Assembly (NCBI RefSeq): GCF_004791025.1
Contig: NZ_SRUO01000003.1
Coordinates: forward strand, 533,130-597,129
Reading direction: 5' to 3'
DNA: 64,000 nt
DNA from: Mesorhizobium sp. M4B.F.Ca.ET.203.01.1.1
GTDB lineage: Bacteria; Pseudomonadota; Alphaproteobacteria; Rhizobiales; Rhizobiaceae
Shown: positions 26,365-34,586 of the stretch, piece by piece
Layout of the letters: each line of letters starts with the position of its first letter
Position numbering within the stretch: position 1 is the first letter of the stretch
Notes under the pieces: generated by a model
Databases searched by the model: none
Seen by the model: the letters and a program-made list of their open reading frames with translations, nothing else
Told to the model about the DNA's origin: nothing
Position numbers and translations under genes: made by a program

Positions 26365-27873
26365 ATGGAATTCTCGCCCGACCGTCCGGTATACTTCGTC
26401 AATCCGGACTACCGGCCGACCACCGGTGCGCAAAAACCGGTGATCGATCCGGCAACGCTGGAGACGGTCGGCGCCATCGCTTCGGCCAGCGACGGCGAGA
26501 TCGATGCCGCACTGACCGCCGCGACAACGGCGCAGGCGGCGTGGAAAAGACTCGACGCCAAGAGCCGCGCAAAACATTTGCACGCGGTGGCCAATGCCAT
26601 CGAGGCGGCGGACTTCACCCGCTGCGCCGAGCTGATGGTGCGCGAGATGGGCAAGCCCTATCCGGAAGCGATCGGCGAGATCGCCAATTGCGCGCCGATC
26701 TTCCGCTATTATGCCGAGATGGCGCGAGACGAGGCCGGCAAGGTCGCCGGCACGACGCAGGCGGGTTCGTTCCAGTATGCGCGCTACGAGCCCTACGGCG
26801 TCTCGGTCCACATCATGCCCTACAACTTCCCGATCCTGCTGATGTGCTGGACGGTTGCGGCCTCGCTCGCCGCCGGCAATGCCTGCGTGATCAAGCCGGC
26901 CGAGGCGACGACGCTGTCGACGCTCGACTACATGACGGTGTTCCGTTCGCTGCCAGAAGGCCTCGTCTCCTGCCTGCCCGGCGGAGCCGCCACCGCGCAG
27001 GCGCTGATCGCCTCCGACCGCACCCATGCGGTCGCCTTCACCGGCTCGGTTGCCGCCGGCAAGGCCGTCGCGGTGGCGTGCGCCGAGCGCATGAAGCCTT
27101 GCGTCATCGAGGCCGGCGGCAGCGATCCGCTGATCATCTCGGAACACGCCCCGCTCGACGTCGCGGCGGCCGGCTCCGTCACCGCAGCCTTCCACCTCAC
27201 CGGCCAGGTCTGCACCTCGGCCGAGCGCTTCTTCGTCGTCGATGCCGTGCACGACCGCTTCGTCGATCTGTTCGCCGCAAAGACCCGGGCGCTGAGGATC
27301 GGTAACGGCCTGGACAGGACCGAGATCGGCCCGCTGGTCAGCGAAGCCGCACGCGCCAAGGTCATGCGCCTGGTCGACGACGCGGTTCGCAACGGCGCCA
27401 GGGCGGTGACGGGCGGGCGCATCCCGCCGGCGCACAACACCGGCTGGTTCTACGAGCCGACGATCCTGAGCGGCGTCACCCCGGACATGGCGATCGTGCG
27501 CGAGGAATGTTTCGGGCCGGTCGCCGCGATCTGCCGCGTGAAGGATTTCGACGAGGCGATCAGGCTTGCCAATGACAGCCCCTTCGGTCTCGGCGCCTCG
27601 GTGTTCACCACCGATCTCGCCGAAGCGCACGAGGCGGCCGAACGGCTCGAGGCCGGCATGGTCTGGGTCAACAACCCGCTGATCGACAACGACGCGCTGC
27701 CTTTCGGCGGCTGGAAGGCTTCCGGCCTCGGCCGCGAGCTCGGCCGCCAGGGGCTCGACGCCTTCCGCCGCTCGAAGATGGTGATCATCGACCACAAACC
27801 CGAGATCCAGGGCTGGTGGTACCCTTACCCGGACAGCTGGTTTCGCGACACCGGCGGCCGCAAGCACGTGTAA
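26365..27873 (+). CDS. NAD(P)-dependent aldehyde dehydrogenase
   Basis: This 502-residue enzyme has the cofactor-binding NACVIKPAEATTLS, the FTGSVAAGKAV glycine turn, general base Glu249 (VIEAGGSDP) and nucleophile Cys283 (GQVCTSAERF), 34 residues apart as in active ALDHs. GGAGG precedes its ATG. In a gamma-glutamyl amine pathway it would oxidise the aldehyde made by the FAD oxidase (PuuC role). It is the last gene of the plus arm. Its sequence is closer to succinate-semialdehyde-type ALDHs than to PuuC by feel, so the exact aldehyde is uncertain. Confidence 0.9.
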   Translation: MEFSPDRPVYFVNPDYRPTTGAQKPVIDPATLETVGAIASASDGEIDAALTAATTAQAAWKRLDAKSRAKHLHAVANAIEAADFTRCAELMVREMGKPYPEAIGEIANCAPIFRYYAEMARDEAGKVAGTTQAGSFQYARYEPYGVSVHIMPYNFPILLMCWTVAASLAAGNACVIKPAEATTLSTLDYMTVFRSLPEGLVSCLPGGAATAQALIASDRTHAVAFTGSVAAGKAVAVACAERMKPCVIEAGGSDPLIISEHAPLDVAAAGSVTAAFHLTGQVCTSAERFFVVDAVHDRFVDLFAAKTRALRIGNGLDRTEIGPLVSEAARAKVMRLVDDAVRNGARAVTGGRIPPAHNTGWFYEPTILSGVTPDMAIVREECFGPVAAICRVKDFDEAIRLANDSPFGLGASVFTTDLAEAHEAAERLEAGMVWVNNPLIDNDALPFGGWKASGLGRELGRQGLDAFRRSKMVIIDHKPEIQGWWYPYPDSWFRDTGGRKHV

Positions 27874-27876
27874 GGC

Positions 27877-27898
27877 GAGCCGGGGGACCCCCTGGCTC
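27877..27898. terminator. Stem-loop in the convergent gap
   Basis: GAGCCGGGGG pairs with CCCCTGGCTC with one mismatch and a very short loop, exactly between the convergent ALDH and SDR stops. There is no T-run, so it would act as a weak bidirectional terminator or RNA-protecting hairpin. Confidence 0.45.
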
Positions 27899-28658
27899 AG
27901 CCGATGCTTTCGCCGCCGTCGACCACCAGCGCCTGCCCGGTCATGAAGGACGAGCGGTCGGAGACGAGGAACAGGATCGCTTCGGCGATCTCGTCGGCGC
28001 TTGCCCAGCGCCCCATCGGGATCTTGGTCCGGACATAGTTTTCGATCGCTTCGCGCCCGCCCATCTGGGCGATGAACGGCTCGTTGAACGGCGTGTCGAC
28101 CCAGCCAGGGCAAAGCGCGTTGATGCGGACATTGTGCCTGGCATAGTCGAGCGACATCTGCCTGGTCATCGCCACCACCGCATGCTTAGACGTCGCATAG
28201 GCGATCATCTCGCGGTCGTAGAAGACCCCCGAATTCGAGGCGGTGTTGAGGATGACGCCGCCGCCCTGCGCGATCATCGTCGGCATGACCGTCTTGGCCG
28301 CGAGGAATTGCGCCCGCACGTTGATGCGCCACGAGGCATCCATGCCGTCGACGCCGACTTCGATGAGCGAGCCGCCGACCTGGATGCCGGCATGGCTGTG
28401 CAGGATGTCGATCCGGCCATGCCTGCCGAGCGTGCCGGAGATCAGTGCCTCGACCGCGGCATCGTCGCCGACATCGGTCGCGACCGCTTCGGCGCGGCCG
28501 CCGGCTTGGCGGATGTCGGAGGCGACGGCCTCGCCGGCGGCCCGATCGCGGTCGGCGATCACCACTGTCGCCCCTTCCCTGCCCATGATCGTGGCGCCGG
28601 CGCGCCCGATGCCGGACCCGGCTCCGGTCACGACGGCAATGCGGTCTTTCAGGATCAT
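27897..28658 (-). CDS. Short-chain dehydrogenase/reductase (SDR)
   Basis: This 253-residue Rossmann enzyme has cofactor motif VTGAGSGIGRAG (TGxxxGxG), NAG-equivalent HSHAGIQVGG, catalytic Ser in LNTASNSGVF and the YxxxK motif YATSKHA. ATG at 28658 gives a normal SDR length. It is the last gene of the minus-strand operon led by the second polyamine-type ATPase, and follows the permease after 10 bp. It probably oxidises an alcohol arising from the imported compound. Confidence 0.88.
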   Translation of the reverse strand: MILKDRIAVVTGAGSGIGRAGATIMGREGATVVIADRDRAAGEAVASDIRQAGGRAEAVATDVGDDAAVEALISGTLGRHGRIDILHSHAGIQVGGSLIEVGVDGMDASWRINVRAQFLAAKTVMPTMIAQGGGVILNTASNSGVFYDREMIAYATSKHAVVAMTRQMSLDYARHNVRINALCPGWVDTPFNEPFIAQMGGREAIENYVRTKIPMGRWASADEIAEAILFLVSDRSSFMTGQALVVDGGESIG

Positions 28659-28668
28659 GATCGGTCTT

Positions 28669-29475
28669 TCACTGTTTTCTTCGGCGCAGCTGCCACTGGG
28701 CAAGCACCACGAGCAGGACCGATGCGACGAGCACGATGGTCGCGACGGCGTTGATTTCCGGCGTCACGCCGCGGCGTATCGAGGCGAAGACATAGATCGG
28801 CAGCGTCGTCTGCGCGCCGGCGACGAAGAAGGCGATGATGAAGTCGTCGAACGAGAAGGTGAAGGCGAGCAGGAAGCCGGCGATCACCGCAGGCATGATC
28901 TGCGGCAGCACGATCGAGCGGAACGTCGTCAGCGGCGTGGCGTAGAGATCGCTCGACGCCTCGACCAGGTTGCGGTCGAGACTGCCAAGGCGCGTGCCGA
29001 CGATCATCGCCACCAGCGCCATCGAGAACAGGCCATGCGCGGCGATGATCGAGCCGTAACCGAGCGCCAGGCGCGGCGGCTGGTCGCCCGGCCACAACTC
29101 GGCGAGGAACGGATTGACGACGCCGAACAGCTGCACGAGCGCCACCAGCGTCGAGATGCCGATGACGACGCCGGGAACGACGATTGCGGCGCCCAATAGC
29201 CCGTCGAAGACAGCCCGCGTCCGCGCCCCGACGCGCTGCAGGCCGAGCGCGGCGGCGGTGCCCGCGACCGCCGCCAAAAGCGCGCTGGTGGTGGCGATGA
29301 ACAGGCTGTTCTTCAGCGCCTCGACCAGGAACGGGTTGGACAGCGCCTTGCCGTACCATTGCGTCGAGAAGCCGGTGAACTCGCTGGCATGGTGGCCGGC
29401 GTTGAAGGAGAACAGCACCACCAGCGCGATCGGCAGGTAGAGGAAGGCAAAAACGGCAACGACGAAGGCGCGCAT
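28669..29475 (-). CDS. Polyamine-type ABC transporter permease (PotC-like), second system
   Basis: This 268-residue permease has the start FLYLPIALVVLFSFN, docking loop VEASSDLYATPLTTFRSIVLP and the PotC block FSFDDFIIAFFVAG. Its ATG overlaps the partner permease stop by one base (TGATG). It is a distinct system from the importer at 19.9-24 kb and not a recent duplicate. Confidence 0.9.
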   Translation of the reverse strand: MRAFVVAVFAFLYLPIALVVLFSFNAGHHASEFTGFSTQWYGKALSNPFLVEALKNSLFIATTSALLAAVAGTAAALGLQRVGARTRAVFDGLLGAAIVVPGVVIGISTLVALVQLFGVVNPFLAELWPGDQPPRLALGYGSIIAAHGLFSMALVAMIVGTRLGSLDRNLVEASSDLYATPLTTFRSIVLPQIMPAVIAGFLLAFTFSFDDFIIAFFVAGAQTTLPIYVFASIRRGVTPEINAVATIVLVASVLLVVLAQWQLRRRKQ

Positions 29476-30338
29476 CAGATCAGGTCCACCCGGCGCGCGC
29501 CCGACAGACGGGCCGAGATGCGGTTGGCGGCGATCAGCACCACGACCGAAACCAGCACCAGCGTGATGGCGATGGCCGAACCGAACGGCCAGTTGCGCGA
29601 CTGCAGGAACAGGTCGACCAGCGCGTTGCCGATGAAGAACACCTTGCCGCCGCCGAGCAGGGTCGGGATCAGATATTCGCCGAGCAGGAGGATCATCACC
29701 AGCGAGAAGCCGGTCATCACGCCCGGCAGCGAAAGCCGGAGCGTGACACCGAGGAAGGTCGACAGCGGCGTCGCGCCGAGATCGGCAGAGGCTTCCAGCA
29801 GCCTGCGGTCGAGCCGCTCCAGGCTGACATAGATCGGCAGGATCATCAGCGGCAGATAGCCGTAGACGATGCCGAGCAGCACCGCGCCCGGCGTGTTGAT
29901 CAGCCTGACGTCCTCGATGCCGACATAGGCGAGCAGGGCCGGAATGCCGCGTCCGCCCAGCACATACATCCAGGCATAGGTGCGCATCAAAAGGCTGGTC
30001 CAGAACGGGATGACGACGAGCGCAAGCAGGATCAGCCGCCAGCGCTCCGGCGCGCGCAGCGCCAGGTAGTAGGCCACCGGATAGGCGACGAGCAGGCAGG
30101 CGAAGGCGCCGACCGGCGCCAGTACCATCGTGTTCCAGAACGCGGTCGCCCGCGCCGGCAGGTTGGCGTATTGCGCAAGCGTGAAAGCTGCCTGGTAGCC
30201 TCCCTCGGGCGCCCGCTCGCCGACGCTGAAGATAGCGATGGCGACGAACGGCAGGACCAGGAATACCACCAGCCACAGCGTCGCCGGCGCGAGCAGCAGC
30301 GCCGTCATGAGGTTTTTGCGAAGGAGGGTGCCGCGCAT
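29475..30338 (-). CDS. Polyamine-type ABC transporter permease (PotB-like), second system
   Basis: Using ATG at 30338 gives 287 residues with six helices, the PotB block IPFWTSLLMRTYAWMYVL and docking loop LLEASADLGATPLSTF. A TTG 81 bases upstream extends the frame back to the binding-protein stop. I prefer 30338 because the extension would be translated from a strong stem-loop and is low in hydrophobicity. Confidence 0.85.
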   Translation of the reverse strand: MRGTLLRKNLMTALLLAPATLWLVVFLVLPFVAIAIFSVGERAPEGGYQAAFTLAQYANLPARATAFWNTMVLAPVGAFACLLVAYPVAYYLALRAPERWRLILLALVVIPFWTSLLMRTYAWMYVLGGRGIPALLAYVGIEDVRLINTPGAVLLGIVYGYLPLMILPIYVSLERLDRRLLEASADLGATPLSTFLGVTLRLSLPGVMTGFSLVMILLLGEYLIPTLLGGGKVFFIGNALVDLFLQSRNWPFGSAIAITLVLVSVVVLIAANRISARLSGARRVDLI

Positions 30339-30357
30339 CGAAAAAGCCGCTTCGGTG

Positions 30358-30379
30358 CCGGCGGGCCATTGCCCGCCGG
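30358..30379 (-). other. Intercistronic stem-loop between binding-protein and permease genes
   Basis: Perfect 9-base arms CCGGCGGGC/GCCCGCCGG with a 4-base loop lie between the binding-protein stop and the permease start. A T5 run follows within about 20 bases on the transcribed strand, so partial attenuation is possible. Confidence 0.65.
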
Positions 30380-30415
30380 TCGCGTTGCCTGGATCGGGTT
30401 TGTGGCCGGCTCCGC

Positions 30416-31579
30416 TCAAGCCGACTTGAAGCGCGCCATCAGCTCGGCGCGCCCCGGATCGGTGAGCGTCGCGGCGGCGCCGAACTCCAGCGGCTTCAAC
30501 AGGTCCGCCGCTGGGTAGAGGATCGGATTGTCCATCACCTCCTTCGGCAGCAGCGCGTTGACGCGCGCATCGATCGAGGGCGCGCCATTGGCCAAGTGCT
30601 CCTTCACCGCGACCTTCGGGTTCATCAGGTAGTTGAGCAGCGCGTAGCCGGCCGGCTTGTTCGGCGCGTCCTTCGGGATGGCGTAGAAGTCGGTCCAGAT
30701 CTCGCCGCCTTCCTTGCCGAGCACATAGGCGATTTCCGGGATGTCGCGATGGAGCTGCGCCCCGTCATTGGTCCAGCACATCGTCATCCAAGCATCGCCG
30801 GCGCGCATCGACGGCTGATAGTCGCTCGACACCGCGAACAGATGCGGCTTGACCTTGAGCAGCAGTTCCTCGGCCTTGGCGAGCTCGTCCTGCTTCAGCG
30901 AGTTGAACGAGTAGCCGTAATATTTCAGCGCATTGCCGATCGTGGTGAGCTGATAGTCATGCACCATGGTGCGGCCGTCGCCTTCCGCCATGGCGGTGTC
31001 CCAGAACTCCTTCCAGCTCGTCATCGGCTTGGTCAGCTTCTTGGTGTTGATCGCGATACCGGTCGTGCCCCAGTTCTTCGGCACGGCGTAGATCGTCCCG
31101 TCGATCGTGCCTTCCGAGGTAAAGCGCGGATCCTCCTGCGAACCGTCGAAATTCCCGAGCTTGGCCATGTCGAGCGCTTCGATGATGTCGAGCTTCTTGT
31201 AGGTCGAGATCGTGTAGTTGGTCGGCACGAACAGGCTCCAGCCCGAGCCTCCGGCCTGCAGCTTGGCCAGCATCTCCTCGTTCGAGCCGAAGACGTTGAC
31301 CTCGACGGCAACGCCGGTCTCGGCTTTGAAGCTCTCGAATGTCGCCGGGTCGTGATAGTTCGGCCAGGTGGCGATCGACATGCGGTCGCCGAGGTTTTCG
31401 GCGGCGTAGGCCGGCGTCGGCATGATGCCGAGCTCGCGCGCCATCACCGCGGTGGCGACGCCGAGGCCGGTGAGGCCAAGGAATTCGCGCCGGCCGATCG
31501 AGCCGCGCTTCAGGCGCATCAGCTGGTCGACGAATTTCTCGGGGCTTATCGGCAGTCCGTCACGATAGGATTTCGACAT
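30416..31579 (-). CDS. Polyamine-type ABC transporter binding protein, Tat-exported
   Basis: This 387-residue receptor has a long N-terminal tail before a twin-arginine motif (SIGRREFLGLTGLGVATAV, about residues 30-48) and cleavage near AYAAEN. The mature part ISIATWPNY-like start, VPKNWGTTGIAIN and MTMCWTNDGAQLHRD fit PotD-type receptors. Twin-arginine export suggests folding before secretion. ATG at 31579 overlaps the ATPase gene by 20 bp, so translation may be coupled. Confidence 0.88.
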   Translation of the reverse strand: MSKSYRDGLPISPEKFVDQLMRLKRGSIGRREFLGLTGLGVATAVMARELGIMPTPAYAAENLGDRMSIATWPNYHDPATFESFKAETGVAVEVNVFGSNEEMLAKLQAGGSGWSLFVPTNYTISTYKKLDIIEALDMAKLGNFDGSQEDPRFTSEGTIDGTIYAVPKNWGTTGIAINTKKLTKPMTSWKEFWDTAMAEGDGRTMVHDYQLTTIGNALKYYGYSFNSLKQDELAKAEELLLKVKPHLFAVSSDYQPSMRAGDAWMTMCWTNDGAQLHRDIPEIAYVLGKEGGEIWTDFYAIPKDAPNKPAGYALLNYLMNPKVAVKEHLANGAPSIDARVNALLPKEVMDNPILYPAADLLKPLEFGAAATLTDPGRAELMARFKSA

Positions 31580-32696
31580 GGTGGTTTTCCCTCTGGTTGG
31601 TCCCGTTGTTCTTGGGTTGCGGAAACGCCAGCGGCGCCCCGGCGGCAAAGCCGATGGCGACGGGTTCGCCCGGCTTGAAGAGGTTGTCGCGGCCGATCTG
31701 GTGATCGGCCTTGGCGAGCAGTGATCCGATGCCCTCGACCTCGATCGCATATTCGGCGGTCGAGCCCAGGAAGATGCGGTTACGCACGATGCCCTTCAGG
31801 CTGCCGCTTCCGGCCGCGCCGAGACTGAGCGTCTCGGGCCGCAGCGACAACGACACCGCCTCGCCTCGGCTGAGCGGCGCCCGCTTGCGCGCGGAAATCA
31901 CCGAGCCGTCGGCCAGCGCGACATCGACGAGGTCGCCCGACAGGCCCGCCACCGTGCCGCTCAACAGATTGGTCTTGCCGACGAAATCGGCGACGAAGAG
32001 GTCGGCAGGCTCGTCGTAGATCTCGTTCGGCTGTCCGAGCTGGACGATGCGCCCGCCATTCATGACGCAGACGAGGTCGCTCATCGACAGCGCTTCCTCC
32101 TGGTCGTGCGTGACCAGAACGAAAGTGATGCCGATCTCGCGCTGCAGGTTCTGCAGCTCGATCTGCATGTCGGTGCGCAGCTTCTTGTCGAGCGCGGCCA
32201 GAGGCTCGTCGAGCAAGAGCACCGCCGGCTTGTTGACCAGCGCACGCGCCAGCGCCACGCGCTGCTGCTGGCCGCCGGAAAGCTCGTGGATCTTGCGGCG
32301 GCCATAGCCCGCGAGCCGCACCATGGCGAGCGCCTCGCCCGCCCTCTGGCTGATCTCGCGCGATGACAGCCTGGGCCTCGCCTGGCGCAGTCCGTAGGCG
32401 ATGTTGTCCTCGACATCGAGATGCGGGAACAGCGCGTATTGCTGGAACACCATGTTGACCGGGCGCCGGTAGGGCGGCGTGCCGGCCATGTCGCGGCCGC
32501 GGATCAGCACCTGGCCTTCGCTCGGCTGCTCGAAGCCGCCGATCATGCGCAGGCACGTCGTCTTGCCGCATCCGGACGGCCCGAGCAAGGCGACAAAGGC
32601 CGATGGCGGGACGGCAAGGTCGATGCCGCTGACCGCCGTAACCGCGCCATAGCGCTTGGTGACCGCGCGAAACTCGATATCGGGCACTGCAGTCAA
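31560..32696 (-). CDS. Polyamine-type ABC transporter ATPase (PotA-like), second system
   Basis: This 378-residue ATPase has Walker A GPSGCGKTT, Q-loop MVFQQYALFPHL, signature LSGGQQQR, Walker B VLLLDEPLAALD, switch VTHDQEEALSM and a C-terminal TOBE domain. It is first in its operon and begins with a non-ATG codon (TTG 32696, or GTG 32687), so the start is uncertain by a few residues. A lux-box-like palindrome stands in the divergent promoter region. Confidence 0.88.
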   Translation of the reverse strand: MTAVPDIEFRAVTKRYGAVTAVSGIDLAVPPSAFVALLGPSGCGKTTCLRMIGGFEQPSEGQVLIRGRDMAGTPPYRRPVNMVFQQYALFPHLDVEDNIAYGLRQARPRLSSREISQRAGEALAMVRLAGYGRRKIHELSGGQQQRVALARALVNKPAVLLLDEPLAALDKKLRTDMQIELQNLQREIGITFVLVTHDQEEALSMSDLVCVMNGGRIVQLGQPNEIYDEPADLFVADFVGKTNLLSGTVAGLSGDLVDVALADGSVISARKRAPLSRGEAVSLSLRPETLSLGAAGSGSLKGIVRNRIFLGSTAEYAIEVEGIGSLLAKADHQIGRDNLFKPGEPVAIGFAAGAPLAFPQPKNNGTNQRENHHVEILS

Positions 32697-32753
32697 AGGC
32701 GGGCTCCAGGGCGAGTTGATTTCGAAACGCTACCAGAGCCAATGCCGGCTAGT

Positions 32754-32775
32754 ATATACCTCGCAGGTGGTATAT
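32754..32775. promoter_or_regulatory. Lux-box-like palindrome between ATPase and LuxR-type genes
   Basis: Seven-base perfect arms ATATACC (32754-32760) and GGTATAT (32769-32775) are separated by 8 bases, a 22-bp dyad about the size of lux-box-type operators. It lies 57 bp from the ATPase start and 31 bp from the regulator start, so it could serve both divergent genes. Confidence 0.5.
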
Positions 32776-32806
32776 TTGATCTATTTTATCGTTTAGAGGG
32801 GTATGA

Positions 32807-33619
32807 ATGGCCGTTTCCCGCAGCGATGACTACAATGGGCTCGGCGCCGTCATCGCCGCGACGCGCGAGGCCGGCGGCGATCATTTCGGCCGCGCCATGG
32901 TCGGCTGGCTGCGCGGCCATGTCGGCTTCGATCACTGTGTCGTCTTCGGCTATCGCGGGGCTGCCCGCCCGCCGCTGCTGTTCGAGACGTTCTCCCCGGC
33001 CGAGAGCCACGTCTTCGTCGCGCTCTATCAGGAGGGCCCCTATCTGCTCGACCCGTTCCATCACGCGGCGGTCGAGCGCAAGGAAGGCTTCTGGCGCATG
33101 CGAGAGCTCGCGCCGGACCGCTTCTATGCCAGCGAATACTACCGCTCCTACTACAGCCAGACCAAGCTCGCCGAGGAGGTCGGCTTCTTCGTCCCGCTGC
33201 AGGGCAAGGACGCGCTGGTGCTCTCGCTGATGCGGCTCCGGGCCTCGGGTCCGTTCGGCACCGCCGACGCCAGGCTGCTGCGCGACATGGCCCCGGCGGT
33301 GATCAGCCTCGTCAGGCTGCGCTGGCCTGGCCTGCCGGCCGACGAGCCGGCGGCCTCGCCACGCGGCGAGGCGGCGGCTGTTCCCAGCGAGTTCGACCGC
33401 GCGCATATCTGGAAGAGCCTGTCGCTCACTTCACGCGAAAAGCAGGTGGTCGACCTCGTGCTTCAGGGCCACTCGACGGAATCGATCGCGCGGGCGCTGA
33501 GGATCGTGCCGGGAACCGTCAAGGTCCACCGCCGCAACATCTACCGCAAGCTCAAGATCAAATCGCAGGCCGGCCTCTTCGCGCGCTTCGTCGAGATCAT
33601 TGACGCGCAGATCGGCTGA
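32807..33619 (+). CDS. LuxR-family transcriptional regulator
   Basis: This 270-residue regulator has a C-terminal LuxR/FixJ helix-turn-helix: LTSREKQVVDLVLQGHSTESIARALRIVPGTVKVHRRNIYRKL, residues about 205-250, split over the four helices. The N-terminal 190 residues look like a small-molecule sensor and lack the aspartate receiver pocket. GAGGGG precedes the ATG at good spacing. It is divergent from the second polyamine-type importer and probably controls it. No luxI-type synthase is nearby. Its last 23 bases overlap the convergent FCD gene. Confidence 0.85.
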   Translation: MAVSRSDDYNGLGAVIAATREAGGDHFGRAMVGWLRGHVGFDHCVVFGYRGAARPPLLFETFSPAESHVFVALYQEGPYLLDPFHHAAVERKEGFWRMRELAPDRFYASEYYRSYYSQTKLAEEVGFFVPLQGKDALVLSLMRLRASGPFGTADARLLRDMAPAVISLVRLRWPGLPADEPAASPRGEAAAVPSEFDRAHIWKSLSLTSREKQVVDLVLQGHSTESIARALRIVPGTVKVHRRNIYRKLKIKSQAGLFARFVEIIDAQIG

Positions 33620-34298
33620 GCACGGAGGTCACCGGCTCTACGGCCGCGAACACCGCGCTCGCCTCGCTGACGATCGAGACATGATCCCTGGCCGCCTTGC
33701 CCGCCGCCGCCCCGTCGCCGCGCATGATCGCGGTGACGATCAGATCGTGTTCCTGCCAGGATTTGGCCAACCGGCCGGGCAGCATGAACTGCGCGCGGCG
33801 GAACGGCGCCAGCCGGCTGCGGGTCGTCACCGTCAGATCCTGGATATGCGCGTTGTGGGCGCCGCGATAAAGCCGGCTGTGGAACTCGGTGTTGAAGTAT
33901 TCGTAATCCTCTTCCGCGCCGAGCTGCACCAGGCGCGCCGACGCCTGGTGCTCCATCTCGAGCGCCCGGCGCTCGCCGCCAGTCATGCGCTCGGCCGAGA
34001 AGCGCGCGCAGATCGCCTCCAGTTCGGCCATGCTCTCGAACATCGAGGCGAGATGTTCCTGCGTCACCACAGCGACGATGGCGCCGCGGTTGGGCCGCCT
34101 CTCGACAAGCCCCATGGCGCTCAGATGGCCGAGCGCCTCGCGGACGGGCGTGCGGGAGACCTCGAATCGGGCGGCGAGCGAGACCTCGTCGAGCCTCTCG
34201 CCGGGGCGCAGATAGCCGGTGACGATGCGGTCGGCGATCGCCCTCACCATCTGATCCACGGTCGTGCCCGACCTGACCAAGCTGCGCTTTCCCGGCAC
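33597..34298 (-). CDS. FCD-type GntR regulator, divergent from the biuret operon
   Basis: This 233-residue regulator starts at GTG behind a strong GGAGGAG. It has a GntR winged helix (DEVSLAARFEVSRTPVREALGHLSAMGLV, split over helices, about residues 37-65) and an FCD ligand domain with the metal-site pattern around FHSRLYRGAHN, EHDLIV and DHVSIV. It faces the biuret operon across 288 bp containing TGCATGCA palindromes, so it is the likely local regulator. It may sense biuret or allophanate. Confidence 0.88.
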   Translation of the reverse strand: MPGKRSLVRSGTTVDQMVRAIADRIVTGYLRPGERLDEVSLAARFEVSRTPVREALGHLSAMGLVERRPNRGAIVAVVTQEHLASMFESMAELEAICARFSAERMTGGERRALEMEHQASARLVQLGAEEDYEYFNTEFHSRLYRGAHNAHIQDLTVTTRSRLAPFRRAQFMLPGRLAKSWQEHDLIVTAIMRGDGAAAGKAARDHVSIVSEASAVFAAVEPVTSVLSRSARQ

Positions 34299-34426
34299 GT
34301 CTCCTCCGTCCAGTCTATGCAGGCAACCCGCAGGTTGGACGGCCGGCGGGTGAATTTCGACTCAAGGCTTCACCTTGTATGCCTAGATTTTGAACTTGAT
34401 GTCAAACTGATCATTTATCGGGCAAA

Positions 34427-34440
34427 AAGTGCATGCACTT
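34427..34440. promoter_or_regulatory. Perfect 14-bp palindrome, probable operator of the FCD regulator
   Basis: AAGTGCATGCACTT is self-complementary over 14 bases. A near copy, TTGCATGCACTT, lies at 34520-34531 on top of the -12 promoter element. Two matching sites beside a divergently transcribed GntR gene suggest operators; which protein binds is inferred. Confidence 0.55.
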
Positions 34441-34508
34441 GCCGCGCCTTTATGCAGTGCGTCTAAAGCCGTGCATTGATTTTATTGCAAAAAACCAAGC
34501 TTTGAAAC

Positions 34509-34524
34509 TGGCACGGTGATTGCA
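34509..34524 (+). promoter_or_regulatory. Sigma-54 (RpoN) type -24/-12 promoter
   Basis: TGGCACGGTGATTGCA matches the consensus TGGCACG-N4-TTGCA at every defined base, with GG (34510) and GC (34522) ten bases apart. It points into the operon whose first gene starts at 34587. Sigma-54 control is the rule for many nitrogen-scavenging operons. A TGCA-N10-TGCA sequence at 34472-34489 might be an activator site, but it does not match the NtrC consensus well. Confidence 0.75.
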
Positions 34525-34586
34525 TGCACTTTTCCAGAAGACATCAACCGACCCGGAGATGGGGTCCAAAAAGGGGAGCATTCGAT

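Noticed and set aside
26140..28113. 657-codon antisense frame over the ALDH gene
   Set aside because: It shadows a well-supported ALDH with both catalytic residues; its protein has no recognisable motif.
32807..33619. LuxR-type gene as a quorum-sensing receptor
   Set aside because: No autoinducer synthase is nearby and the gene is tied to an importer; a metabolite sensor is more likely.
34472..34489. TGCA-N10-TGCA as an NtrC enhancer
   Set aside because: It lacks the GCAC/GTGC halves at NtrC spacing, so I do not annotate it although an activator site is expected somewhere upstream.
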